Origin: CAWANP01 sp963783445
GTDB taxonomy: Bacteria; Chloroflexota; Anaerolineae; JAAYZQ01
Assembly (NCBI GenBank): GCA_963783445.1
Contig: CAWANP010000004.1
Span: forward strand, 62,001-126,000
Length of the DNA stretch: 64,000 nt
Reading direction: 5' to 3'
Part shown: positions 37,431 to 47,397 of the stretch, one piece after another
How positions within the stretch are numbered: the first letter of the stretch is position 1
Layout of the letters: the number at the start of each line of letters is the position of its first letter
Program-made: the position numbers and the translations under genes
Notes under the pieces: model-generated
Database searches by the model: none
Told to the model about the DNA's origin: nothing
What the model saw: only the letters and a program-made list of their open reading frames with translations

Positions 37431-40400
37431 ATGGCCCACCTGGCCATTCGTCTGTTGGGGCCGTTCGAGGTGACCCTGGACGGAGAACCGATCACCCAGT
37501 TTGAAACGCTCAAGACCCGCGCCCTGCTGGCCTACCTGGCCGCCGAGGCCGACAGCCGGCACCGCCGCGAAGCCCTGGCGGAGATGCTCTGGCCCGACCG
37601 CCCGGAAGGCGCGGCCCGGGCCAACCTGCGCCACACCCTCCGTTCGCTCCGCCTGGCCATCGGTGACTATGAGGCCGAGCCGCCGTTCCTGCTCACCACC
37701 CGGGAGGCCATCGCCCTGAACCCGGACGGGGATGCCTGGGTGGACGTCCGCGCCTTTGCCGGATCGCTGGCCGGCCTGGAGCGGATGGAGGCCCCGGACC
37801 CGGAGGCCCTGGAACAGGCCCTTGGCCTGTACCGGGGCGCCTTCCTGGAGGACCTGTCCCTGCCCGACAGCGCCCTCTTTGAAGAGTGGCGGGTCCTCAA
37901 GCGCGAGCAGGTTCGGCGCCAGGTGCTGGACCTCCTGTCCCGGCTGGTGGCAGGCTACGAACGCCGGGGCGAGTACGAGCGGGCGCTGGCCCACGCCTGG
38001 AGAAAGGTGGACCTGGAACCATGGGATGAAACGGCCCGCCGCCAGGTGATGCGCCTGCTGGCCCGCAGCGGTCGGCGCGCCGAGGCTCTGGCCCAGTACG
38101 AGGCCTGCCGAACGGTGCTCGCCGACGAGCTGGGCGTCGAGCCAGAGACAGAGACGACGCAACTTGCCCAACGCATCCGGGACGGCGAACTGGAGATCCT
38201 CACGCCAACCCATGCGCGCCCGCCAGCTTTCCATCCTCCGCGCTTTCTGCTCGAGGGCGCAGACGATGCCTCACCGCCGCTCTTTGTCGCCCGCGACCAG
38301 GAACTGGCCCGTTTGGCCGCCTTGGCCGATCAGGCGCTGCAAGGAACGGGTCGCGTTGCATTCGTGACCGGCGGGCCGGGCCAGGGCAAGTCGGCGCTGC
38401 TGGACGAGTTCGTCCGCCGCGCGATGAGGGCGCATCCCGAGCTCTTGGTCGCCAGGGGCGACTGCAACGCCTACGCTGGCGCCGGCGATCCCTATCTTCC
38501 CTTCCGTGACGTGATGGCCATGCTCACCGGCGATCTGGAAGGCCGTTGGTTGGCAGGCTCCATCCGGCGCGATCACGCCCGGCGGTTATGGGACGCACTG
38601 CCGCTGGTCATGACCTCCCTCTTGGCCTGGGGCCCGTCGTTGATCGGCACGCTCGTGGACGGCGACGCCCTGCTCTCGCGCCTGGCTGAGGCCACGCCGG
38701 ACGCCAATGGCTGGTTGGAGCACCTCCGGACACTGGCCCAACAGGCCCGGACCGGGGCCATGGACCTGGAGCAGAGCTTCCTGTTCGAGCAGTGCGCCCG
38801 GGTGCTGGGCGCTGTGGCGGAGCAGCATCCGTTGGCGCTGGTCCTGGACGACGTGCAATGGGCCGACAACGCTTCGATCGGCCTCCTGTTCCATCTGGGC
38901 CGGCGGCTTGCCCAGGCAGGCAATTGCGTCCTGATCGTGTGCGCCTACCGGCCGGAGGAGGTGGGCCCGGGGCAGGGCGGCAAGCGCCACCCGCTGGAGA
39001 AGGTGCTGCGTGAGTTCAAACGCACCTTTGGCGACGTGTGGGTGGATCTGGATCTCGCGGACCAGAGGGAGGGCCGCCGGTTCGTGGATGCCTTCCTGGA
39101 CGCGGAACCCAATCGCTTGGGTGAGGATTTCCGGGCCGCCTTGTTCCACCGCACGGCAGGTCATCCCTTGTTCACCATCGAACTGCTCCGGTCGATGCAG
39201 GAGCGGGGCGATCTTGTCCGCGACGAGGCAGACGGCGCCTGGATTCAGGGACCCGGGCTCGACTGGCAGACGCTGCCCGCCCGGGTGGAGGCGGTGATCG
39301 AGGCGCGCATCGACCACCTGGAACCGAGACTGCGGCAGATCGCCAGCGTGGCCAGCGTGGAGGGCGAGCAGTTTACGGCTGAGGTGCTGGCTGCTGTACA
39401 GGGTGCCGCCGTAGAACCTCTGTTGCAGGACTTGACGGAAACTCGAGACGTTGCACCGGCTGGTCAGAGAACAGGGCGAGGTGCAGATAGGGTCGCGACG
39501 GGCTGCCGCCTACAGGTTTGGCCACATCCTGATTCAGGAGTATCTCTACCAGCGTTTCAGCCGGGCGGAGCGGCGGCTGCTGCACGGGCAGGTTGCGGCG
39601 GCGTTGGAGCACCTCTACGACGGGGAATCAGGGTGAGATTGCCGTCCAGTTGGCCCACCATTTCCTCCGGGCTGGGGACGATGGCCCGGCCTTCCACTAC
39701 TCGGCCCTGGCCGCCGAGAGCGCCGCGCGCAGATACGCGCACGAGGAAGCCATCACGCTATACACACAGGCCCTCAAGTTGCCGCCGCGCGCTGCCCCGG
39801 ACGTCGCCACGTTGGCCGGCCTGCACTGCAAACGTGGCCTGGCCCACGAAACCCTGGGTAGGTTCGAGCACGCCCGCGCCGACTATGAGACGGCCCTCCA
39901 GGCAGGCCAAACAGCCGGCGAACGTCGCGTTGAGTGGCGCGCCTTGCTCGACCTGGCCAGGCTGTGGACCTCGCGCGACTATGGGGAGAGCCGTGGCTTC
40001 ATCGATCGCGCCCTGGACCTGGCCCGCTCCATGGGCGATCCAGCGGTCTATGCGGAAAGCCTGAACTGGGTGGCTAACTGGCACCTCAATGCGGATGACC
40101 TGCCGGTCGCCATCGAGTATCATCGGCAGGCCCTGACCGTGGTCGAGCAGCTGGGGGACCAGCGGGAAATGGCCAGCACGCTGGAGCAGCTGGCTCTCGC
40201 CAGTCAGATGCGAGGCGAGCTTACGGCCAGTGTGGAGTATTATGAGCGCGCCATCCCGCTATGGCAACGGATGGACGACCAACCTGGCCTTGCGGCCAGC
40301 CTGACGGGCCGCGGGCTGGCCTATTGCAGCGGCTCCTTCGCGGCGCCCACGATGGTCCCACCGGCCACGCCGGCCGACGCCCACGCTGACCTGGAGGAGG

Positions 40401-41219
40401 CGCTCAGGATCGCACGTGACACCAACTCGCCCTCCGCCGAGTCCTGGGCGCTTTGGTCTCTGAGCCCTCTTGCACACGGGGGAGGGCCAGTACGGGCGCG
40501 CTCTGGAAGCGGTCCACGGCGCGCTGAGCATCGCCACCGCCATCGGCCATCGCGAGTGGATGGCGGGGAGCCGGTCCATCCTGGGACACCTGTACGTTGA
40601 GCTATTCGCTGCCGAGGAAGCGCAACTGCAGCTCAGGCAAGCGCTGGCCCTGGCTGAACGGCTCCATTCCCAGCACTGGATCCACCACGCCACCGGAGCC
40701 CTGGCAGCAGCTTGCTGTTTGCTCAACGACTTGGCGCAGGCCCAAGCCTGGCTGGATACGCTGCTTTCGCCAGGGACGCCCATGGATAGCATTCACAAGC
40801 GCTCCTGCTGGGCCAGGCGCGCCGAGCTGGCGCTCCTGCAGGGCCGGGCATCCCTGGCGCTGGAGATCGCCGAGCGCCTGATCGCGTCGGCCCCCGGCAT
40901 GTCACCAGGGAAGGTCATCCCCTACCTGTGGCAGTTGAAGGCCGAAGCCCTGGCAGCTATGGGGCAACCCGAGGAGGCCGGTTCTCTGCTGCAGGCCGCC
41001 GTGCAACACGCCCAGGTGCCAGGAGCGCGATTCCTCCTGTGGCGTCTACACGCCAGCCTGGGCCATGTACACGGCACGATGGGACAGGCAGCAGAGGCTG
41101 AAGCGCACTTTTCGACCGCACGTCTGCTTGTCGATGAGCTGGCGGATACGATACGCGTTCAAGCTCTGAGAGATGGCTTTCTCCGCGGTGCGCACGGACT
41201 GCTCAGGTCCCCGCCGTAG
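37431..41219 (+). CDS. SARP-type regulator: BTAD + AAA ATPase + TPR (three frameshifts)
   Basis: A ~1260-residue regulator once repaired. Residues ~1-90 form an OmpR-like winged helix (IRLLGPFEVTLDGEPITQFE; REALAEMLWPDRPEGAARAN), ~95-255 the bacterial transcriptional activation domain (GAFLEDLSLPDSALFEEWR; LEPWDETARRQVMRLLARSG), ~285-620 an AAA/STAND ATPase with Walker A GGPGQGKS at 314-321 and Walker B LALVLDDVQWAD, and the rest TPR helices (LGRFEHARADYETALQAGQT). Frames change near 39440, 39628 and 40480. BTAD proteins of this size act as ATP-driven signal-integrating activators. Target genes are not evident; the flanking YyaL copies and a BTAD scrap at 43587 show the locus has been rearranged. 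Confidence 0.87.
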
Positions 41220-41318
41220 CGCACACGCCACCCAATGGGTCATTGGAGAGCCGGGTCGCAACACCAGTCGCTGATGTCAGCACCTATGCCACGCATACTG
41301 GTTTGTACATTGCGTACA

Positions 41319-42565
41319 CCACTTTGAGAAGATGCTTTATGACAACTCACAACTGGCCCGGGTGTATTTCCACGCCTGGCAGGTCACCGGCAACGAGTTC
41401 TTTCGGACCATCACAGAGGAGATACTGGACTATGTGGTCCGCGAAATGACGGATCCTGCTGGAGGCTTCTACTCGACCCAGGACGCCGACAGCGAGGGCG
41501 AAGAGGGCAAGTTCTTTGTCTGGACGCCGGACGAGATCCGAGAGGTGCTGGGCGACGAGGCTGATGCCTTCATGGCCGCCTACAGCGTCACCCGCCATGG
41601 CAACTTTGAGGGCAAGAACATCCTGGAGTTCGTGGGCGATCTGGATCTGCGCCCTGCCCTGGCTGATGCTCGGCTCAAGCTCTACGACGCCCGCGAGGAA
41701 CGGGTGCATCCTGGCCGGGACGAAAAGGTACTTACTGCCTGGAACGGACTGATGCTGGCCGCCTTTGCCGAGGCGGCGCGGGCGCTGGATCGCGACGACT
41801 ACCTCGAGGTCGCCGAGCGCAACGCCGGCTTCTTGCTGCGCGAGTTGAGGCAGGAGAACGGCCGATTGGTACGGACGTGGAAAGCTCGTCCTGAGCAAGT
41901 CGAAGGAGCGGGCGAGGCCAAGCTCAACGGCTACCTGGAGGACTATGCCTATCTCATCGAGGGCTTGCTGGAGCTGTACCAGACCACCTTTGATCCCCGC
42001 TGGTTCGTGGCTGCCCAGGAATTGGCCGAGACGATGATCGCTCACTACCAGTCTCCGGACGGAGGTTTCTTTGACACGAGCGATGACCATGAGGCGCTGA
42101 TCACCCGGCCCCGCGACCTGCAGGACAATGCCACGCCCATCCGGCAGCGCCATGGCCGTCACTGCCCTGCTCAAGCTGGCTGGCTATACCAATGATTTGC
42201 GTTATGTCGATATATCAGAGCACGCGCTGGCGCAGATGCAGGGCATGATGGCCGAGTATCCGCTGGGCTTTGGGCAGTGGCTGCAAGCACTCTCGTACGC
42301 CCTCTCGGAGCCGCGGGAGATTGCCATTGTCGGTGATCCCGACTCCGCCGATACGCAGGCATTATTGAAAGTGGTTCGCGATGGTTACCGTCCCTTCCAG
42401 GTGGTGGCCTTGGGAGCCCCCTCCCCTGAAGGTGCCTTGGTCCCGTTGCTACAGGATCGCGGCCTGCTCGAAGGGCAAGGCACAGCCTATGTATGTCGCA
42501 ACTTTGCCTGCCAGGTGCCTGTCACAACCCCACAAGCATTCGAGGAGCTTCTCTGCAAGCATTGA
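41319..42565 (+). pseudogene. 5'-truncated duplicate of the YyaL-like gene
   Basis: DNA from the HFEKMLYDNSQ codons onward matches 33210-34456 in long blocks, including the nested CCTGAGC element (41887-41909). The thioredoxin domain with CHWCH is absent, so the copy cannot make the full enzyme. One further frame change near 42145 (ATPIRQRHGR instead of ATPSGSAMAVTA). Homology goes on past the stop to about 42659, covering the intergenic promoter. Sequence left of 41319 (41220-41318) has no match to the parent and holds no gene. Confidence 0.85.
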
Positions 42566-42628
42566 GGCCGCCCGGCTCTGGTGCTGCCGCGACATCTGCA
42601 CCGCTATGCCTGATTGGTGGATCCCAAG

Positions 42629-42658
42629 TTGGCAATCACCTGGACGTCGTGCTATACT
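42629..42658 (+). promoter_or_regulatory. Duplicated promoter in front of the MNT/HEPN remnant
   Basis: TTGGCA (42629-42634), 18 nt, TATACT (42653-42658), the copy of the promoter at 34520-34549. It now lies directly upstream of the truncated MNT gene and ~230 nt before the HEPN gene. Confidence 0.62.
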
Positions 42659-42674
42659 GGAGTATATCAGTCTT

Positions 42675-42869
42675 GATAGAGGTCTCGGTGATGTGCTTGT
42701 CGAGTTTGAGCCCGATCACATGCCTGGCTTGGCATTCTTTGCCATGGAGGCGGAGCTATCCGAGCTTCTGGGGCGCAGGGTGGATCTGAACACACCAGGC
42801 TTTCTGAGTCCCTACTTTCGCGATCAGGTGCTGGCCGAAGCCGAGGTACTCTATGCCCAAACAGGATAG
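42675..42869 (+). pseudogene. MNT-type nucleotidyltransferase antitoxin, N-terminus lost
   Basis: The readable part is GDVLVEFEPDHMPGLAFFAM, EAELSELLGRRVDLNTPGFL, SPYFRDQVLAEAEVLYAQTG. This is the middle and end of a minimal nucleotidyltransferase of the MntA type. The family's GSxARGxxxxxSDxD catalytic stretch should stand just before VLVEF, but only one Asp is left and the DNA upstream is the tail of the duplicated YyaL segment. No start codon with a ribosome site is obvious. The HEPN partner follows 19 nt later. By family knowledge the intact protein adenylylates the HEPN toxin; this remnant should not. Confidence 0.75.
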
Positions 42870-42888
42870 GTAGCTTCCCCTCCGCCAC

Positions 42889-43209
42889 ATGCTTGACCAT
42901 GCTCGGGAGGCGGTTACTCTTGCACAAGGCAAGGGCCGGGCTGACCTGGACGAGGATCGCCTACTGGAGCTTGCACTCACGCGCCTACTGGAAGTCATCG
43001 GCGAGGCAGCCGGCCGAGTGTCGGGCGAGGAATGCGCAAGACACCCCGAGATTCCCTGGCCTCAGATCGTCAGCCTGCGCAACCGGCTGATCCATGGCTA
43101 TGACGCCGCCGATCTGGACATTCTGTGGCAGATCATTGAACACGACCTACCCCCGCTCATCACCATCACCGCGCTGGAGATCATCCTGGGCGAGGAAGAC
43201 ACGGACTAG
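42889..43209 (+). CDS. hepT: HEPN-domain toxin (HepT/DUF86-like)
   Basis: ATG 42889 gives 106 residues beginning MLDHAREAVTLAQGKGRADL. The family motif Rx4HxY is intact in SLRNRLIHGYDAAD, preceded by LTRLLEVIGEAAGRVS, the usual dimer helix. HepT proteins are RNases (or tRNA-cleaving enzymes) whose HxY tyrosine is adenylylated by the MNT antitoxin. An upstream in-frame ATG at 42853 (MPKQDR) is cut off by TAG at 42871, so the natural N-terminus may be about a dozen residues longer and lost here. The antitoxin gene before it is truncated, so this is either an orphan toxin or a silent relic. Confidence 0.83.
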   Translation: MLDHAREAVTLAQGKGRADLDEDRLLELALTRLLEVIGEAAGRVSGEECARHPEIPWPQIVSLRNRLIHGYDAADLDILWQIIEHDLPPLITITALEIILGEEDTD

Positions 43210-43293
43210 CAGCCTGAGCGAGCTTGCTTGAGACAGGCGACTGTCCCCGGCCCCTCATCACTCAGTTGACTACGTCCGTTCTACACAGCGTCG

Positions 43294-43575
43294 CTAGGGC
43301 TTCACGAACTCGTACCCCAGGTCCCGCAACAGGTTGGCGATGACGGCATCCCCTTCGTTGCTGACGTGCACGCCGTCGCCGGTGCTGGCTATCGCCGGGA
43401 GACTGGGATTGGCCTTCGGACCATCGTACAGCGCGTAGAGATCCAGCACTGGAATGCCCTGGTCTGCGCAGGACCGGGCCATGTGCTCATACAGGGTGAC
43501 CACGTAGGAATTGTACACCTCGACGTCCTCCGGCTGGTCAATGGGAAGGTCACTGGCCCCTGGCTTGGGCATCAA
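43294..43575 (-). pseudogene. SGNH/GDSL hydrolase, C-terminal fragment
   Basis: About 93 residues remain: DVEVYNSYVVTLYEHMARSC, GIPVLDLYALYDGP and DGVHVSNEGDAVIANLLRDLG. The last holds the Asp-x-x-His pair of the SGNH catalytic block V. Blocks I (GDSL) and III are absent; the sequence upstream on the - strand (beyond 43575) belongs to a BTAD remnant on the + strand. So it is a remnant of a ~200-residue esterase. Confidence 0.65.
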
Positions 43576-43586
43576 TAGGAGGAAGG

Positions 43587-43945
43587 ATGGCCCGTCTTTC
43601 CCTGCATTTTCTGGGTACCCTGCAGGTCACGCTGGGGCGAACCCCTGTCACAGCCTTTGAATCAGACAAGGAAAGGGCTCCGCGGTGACTTTCTGGAGGG
43701 CTTTTCCCTCGCCGACAGCCCTGCTCTTGAGGAATGGATGGTGTTGTGCCGTGAGCGGCATCGGCGCTTGATGATGGATGCGCTGTACCGCCTGGTCGCG
43801 GAATATGAGAGGCAGGGCCGCTACGAGCGTGCACTGGAACTGGGCTGGAAGCAGTTGGACCTGGAACCCTGGTGGGAGGAAGTACACCAGCAGTTGATGC
43901 GACTCCTGGCTCTCAGCGGGCGTCGCAGCGAAGCGCCAGGCCCCT
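43587..43945 (+). pseudogene. BTAD/SARP regulator remnant with internal deletion
   Basis: ATG 43587 reads ARLSLHFLGTLQVTLGRTPV, TAFESDKERAP, the start of a SARP winged helix. At about 43680 it jumps, in another frame, to RGDFLEGFSLADSPALEEWM and YERALELGWKQLDLEPWWEE, which is the BTAD region ~120 residues further on in the intact regulator at 37431. The DNA for the part between is gone. It ends in LLALSGRRSEA. The frame then stays open into the histidine kinase, but that is accidental. Confidence 0.7.
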
Positions 43946-43973
43946 TGCCACCAAACCCGGGCAATGGTATAAT
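43945..43973 (+). promoter_or_regulatory. Predicted sigma70-type promoter for the histidine kinase
   Basis: TTGCCA (43945-43950) and TATAAT (43968-43973), spacer 17 nt, TGG before the -10. The kinase start is at 44053. The spacing shows that the kinase has its own transcription start, apart from the BTAD remnant. Confidence 0.7.
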
Positions 43974-44052
43974 CAAGTGCCACCGCAGTACCGTCATCCT
44001 CCGTGCGCCGGCTGCGCATGGTTCAGTGCCGGCGCCGGCTGAAGGAGAGCCC

Positions 44053-45864
44053 ATGCCTGACATGGCCATCGAAAGTAGGGGTTCAGCAGGCGAGTCCCCG
44101 GATACCAAGTGGGAACTCGACTTCCTGTACCGGCTGGGAGAGACGATCGGCGCAACGCTGGAGGTCGACCTGATCGCTGGCGTGGCGCTGCAAGCGAGCC
44201 TCGAGATCACGGAGGCCGATCTGGGAGCCGTCATCCTTCTTGAGGACGACGGCTGGCAGGCCGCCGCTGCCTCTGAGCAGACAGGGAGAGATTTCGATGA
44301 TCTTGTAGCCCGTGTTGTGGCTGCACACCGCGACCGCGTCCGACCGGCGGTCATCACAGATCTACCGGTTGGTTCTACGTCCTACAGCTCGCTCCTGTGG
44401 GCGCCGCTGGTCGCTGCAGAGAAAACTCTGGGCGGGATCCTGCTGGGGCGCCAGGCCGCGAAGGGGGGCTTCACTACCACGGAGGTGAGGCTGATAGCCG
44501 CTTTGGCCGGGCAGGTTGCTGCGGCCTTGAATAATGCCCGCGTACTAGAGCAGACCCGCGTCTATGCCCAGCACTTGCAGGAGCTGAATGCCATCACCAG
44601 AGAGATCTCCTCCTCGTTGGACGTGGAGACCGTGCTGGAGCGCATCTTGAACAGTGCCTGCGACCTTCTCGGAGCCGTGGCTGGCACGCTGTTCCTGGTA
44701 GAAGGGCCGAAGCGCGAGTTGGTGTTTCGGGTGGTCAAGGGCAGCAAAGAAACTCTCCTCGGCCGGCGCCTTGCGGCCGGCACCGGTATCGTCGGTGAGG
44801 CAGCTTCCACACGGCTGGCGCGGATCGTCAACCGGGTGGAGTTCTACGAAAACTGGTTCCAGGGGATCGATGCCGCGACGGGCCTCAGAACACGGTCAAT
44901 CCTTGCTGTCCCCTTGGTCAAGGAGGATGAGAGTATCGGTGTCCTGGAACTCATCAACAAGCGGGATGAGTCCAACTTTCACAATCGTGACGTGGCCATG
45001 CTGGAGGCCTTTGCCGGGCAGGCGGTGGTCGCGCTGGAGAACGCCCGCCTGCACGAGCACCTCCAGGTGCGAAACCGCGAGCTGGGCGAGGCATTGAGCG
45101 AACTGCAAGAGACGCAGGATCAGTTGATCCAGAAGGAGAAACTGGCCTCGGTGGGCCAACTGGCGGCCGGCGTGGCCCATGAGATCAACAACCCCCTCAG
45201 CTCGATCCTCCTGTACGCCGACATCCTCCGCCAGGAGACACCTGCGCAGAATGCCCAGCAGGGCCAGGACCTGGAAATGATCAAGAAGGAGGCAATGCGT
45301 TGCCGGACCATCGTCAACGATCTGCTAAGTTTCTCCCGCCAGAACGAGGTCCTGGCCCAGCCTACCGATCTCAATGCTCTACTGGAAGAGATTGTCGAGG
45401 AGATCGGGATCCATGAACGCTTCCAGGGTGTGGAAACCCGAATGGACCTGGATGCAGGGCTGCCCATCATTGAGGCGGATCCCTTCCAATTGCGTCAGGT
45501 GTTCTGCAACCTCATGAACAACGCCGCTGACGCCATGCCTGGCGGCGGCACGCTGACCCTGCGTACCAACCGAGGTCCCTGGTCGGGTTTCATCACCGCA
45601 GAAGTGCAAGATACAGGGGAGGGCATCTCGGAAGAGAACATGAAAAAGCTCTTCACGCCCTTTTTCACGACCAAGCCCGTGGGCAAGGGGACAGGGCTGG
45701 GCCTGGCGATCATCTATGGCATTGTCAAGATGCACCGGGGCGAGATTGGCGTGCAGAGCCAGGTGGGCCAAGGCACGACGTTTTCCCTCACCTTGCACGA
45801 AGAGCTGCCGGTACAGTTGGAGCGCCCAGAGGCGAGTGCTGCGGTTCAATCTGAGGAAGGTTAG
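44053..45864 (+). CDS. GAF-GAF sensor histidine kinase
   Basis: I choose ATG 44053 (GGAG 6-9 nt upstream, promoter at 43945) rather than the longer open frame, which runs back into a BTAD remnant. The 603-residue product has two GAF domains (~25-180, LDFLYRLGETIGATLEVDLI to ALAGQVAAALNNARV; ~190-340, EISSSLDVETVLERILNSAC to AFAGQAVVALENARL), a coiled-coil linker, HisKA with H376 in GVAHEINNPLSSIL, and HATPase_c with NLMNNAADAMPGG, DTGEGIS and GKGTGLGLAI. It has no membrane segment, so it senses a cytoplasmic signal. No response regulator gene is adjacent. A DinB gene follows 14 nt later. Confidence 0.92.
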   Translation: MPDMAIESRGSAGESPDTKWELDFLYRLGETIGATLEVDLIAGVALQASLEITEADLGAVILLEDDGWQAAAASEQTGRDFDDLVARVVAAHRDRVRPAVITDLPVGSTSYSSLLWAPLVAAEKTLGGILLGRQAAKGGFTTTEVRLIAALAGQVAAALNNARVLEQTRVYAQHLQELNAITREISSSLDVETVLERILNSACDLLGAVAGTLFLVEGPKRELVFRVVKGSKETLLGRRLAAGTGIVGEAASTRLARIVNRVEFYENWFQGIDAATGLRTRSILAVPLVKEDESIGVLELINKRDESNFHNRDVAMLEAFAGQAVVALENARLHEHLQVRNRELGEALSELQETQDQLIQKEKLASVGQLAAGVAHEINNPLSSILLYADILRQETPAQNAQQGQDLEMIKKEAMRCRTIVNDLLSFSRQNEVLAQPTDLNALLEEIVEEIGIHERFQGVETRMDLDAGLPIIEADPFQLRQVFCNLMNNAADAMPGGGTLTLRTNRGPWSGFITAEVQDTGEGISEENMKKLFTPFFTTKPVGKGTGLGLAIIYGIVKMHRGEIGVQSQVGQGTTFSLTLHEELPVQLERPEASAAVQSEEG

Positions 45865-45878
45865 GCAGGAGGAACCCC

Positions 45879-46368
45879 ATGAACGTCGAGCAACTGTCAC
45901 TATCTGCCATCTATGAGGGCTGGTATCAGTATCAGAATACCCTTAGCCAGGCCCTGGCGCCCCTCACTGCGGAGCAGCTTGGACTGCGCGCCGGTCCCGG
46001 GCTGCGCTCTGTGGGAGAGATCGCGGCGCACATCATTGGAGCGCGAGCGCGCTGGTTCTACCAGCTCATGGGCGAAGGCGGCGAGGAGTTTGCAGTCCTG
46101 GGAAAGTGGGACCGCCGCGGCGCGACCGCCAAGAGCGCCGCCGAGCTGATCCAGGGGCTCGAATCGACGTGGCGAGGCATGCAGGAGGCGATGGCACGCT
46201 GGACGCCGGAAGAATGGCAGGAGACCTGGCCGGAAGAAGACCCGGGCGATCCCGAGATCGATCACCCGGCCGTGGGTCATTTGGCATCTCATCGAGCATG
46301 ATATGCACCACGGCGGCGAGGTCTCAATAACCCTTGGCGCACATGGTGTGCGCGCCCTCGATCTGTAG
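45879..46368 (+). CDS. DinB-family protein, copy 2 (frameshifted near C-terminus)
   Basis: ATG 45879 follows AGGAGG. The product has YEGWYQYQNTLSQALAPLTA, the metal His in GEIAAHIIGARARWFYQLMG, and, after a frame change near 46260-46275, RPWVIWHLIEHDMHHGGEVS with the second His pair, ending at 46368. Repaired length is about 163 residues. It starts 14 nt after the histidine kinase gene and may be co-transcribed. The 258-bp gap that follows (46369-46626) shows nothing recognisable. Confidence 0.82.
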
Positions 46369-46626
46369 CGCCCAATGATCTTCTTCCGGAGGGCTTGACG
46401 GCCGGCTGGTGGGCCAAACCCGTCCAGCTTGACCTTGAAGCCAAGGACGTCGTCATGCGCGGGACTACAAAGCCACTGCGGTGGCATCGGGCCTGGTGTG
46501 GTTCCGTCCTACTGGTCCGTGCTTTTCGTCTGCTCTCATCTTTCATAGACCCGTTGCATCGACTAGGAGCAACTGGAGAACGCTCGGTCATGGATAGTGC
46601 CAAATGACCCCCTGTCAGGGACCAGA

Positions 46627-47142
46627 CTAAGAACCAATCTTCTCCCTTAATTTGACTGCTGCCTGCCCCCCTGGACAAATATGTCTTGTACCGCAAACCG
46701 GGCAAACAAATAGCGTAAATACTGACCCATAAACAACTACGATTCCGATATACGCCAGCAGGAGAACGATGCTATGCAAGTACAGAAAATAGATCGGGAA
46801 AAGGATGATACCAAAGAAACATACATAGGCTAGCGTCAGGAAGGTATTGTATCGACTTTCTGACCTCTTGGCATTTTTGAATACCCTGGCTATTTGGCTT
46901 GATGGAAGACAAAATCCTCCCACACAGGGAGCGAACTTGCCAATATATGGACACTGCCAATATACACAGACGTAACTCATGAATAGTGCTACAAATACGA
47001 ACAATGAAACATAAACTGCCAAAAGCACTACACTGATTTTCCAGAGAAATATGGCAATTGCTATGTACATGGCAATCATCGGAATAGTCAGTGTCAAGTA
47101 CAACGACTTTCTTTTATAGGGCACACAATCATTTGCTTTCAT
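46627..47142 (-). CDS. Cys-rich four-helix membrane protein, unknown
   Basis: A 171-residue protein of lower GC than its neighbours. Four hydrophobic segments are visible (TIPMIAMYIAIAIFLWKISV; VYVSLFVFVALFMSYVCVYW; TLAYVCFFGIILFPIYFLYL; VLLLAYIGIVVVYGSVFTLF). Between helices 2 and 3 lies CPYIGKFAPCVGGFCLPSSQ, and after helix 4 CPVCGTRHICPGG, so up to seven Cys could bind metal or form a redox centre. I do not recognise the family. It is at the left of the low-GC block, and a 250-bp AT-rich gap with no gene (47143-47397) separates it from the hydrolase gene. Confidence 0.75.
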   Translation of the reverse strand: MKANDCVPYKRKSLYLTLTIPMIAMYIAIAIFLWKISVVLLAVYVSLFVFVALFMSYVCVYWQCPYIGKFAPCVGGFCLPSSQIARVFKNAKRSESRYNTFLTLAYVCFFGIILFPIYFLYLHSIVLLLAYIGIVVVYGSVFTLFVCPVCGTRHICPGGQAAVKLREKIGS

Positions 47143-47397
47143 TCTTCATCCCTCAATGCCATACCGTCAATTCTGGATTGAGACGATTCACCCATTCTAC
47201 CCAATCTGAGATGCATCATATATGAGATTGGCCCCAGAGTGGTAAGAACAGGGTCTTTTGTACATTTCCTAGATTGATTTTTACCTTGTCTGTCATTCTA
47301 CTTTTCCTTCGACGTCATCGCGCGCATCATTATAGTCGCGTCTTAACCTAGGGCACTAATCTCACTGTTTCTTCCTCATACTCTATATATTTCATGA

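Noticed and set aside
41319..42565. A second functional YyaL-like gene
   Set aside because: It lacks the whole thioredoxin domain and the first half of the barrel, and no start site fits the truncation point.
43657..45864. A single 735-residue BTAD-histidine kinase fusion
   Set aside because: The first part is a deleted regulator remnant that starts mid-domain; a promoter and a good start codon lie between it and the GAF domains.
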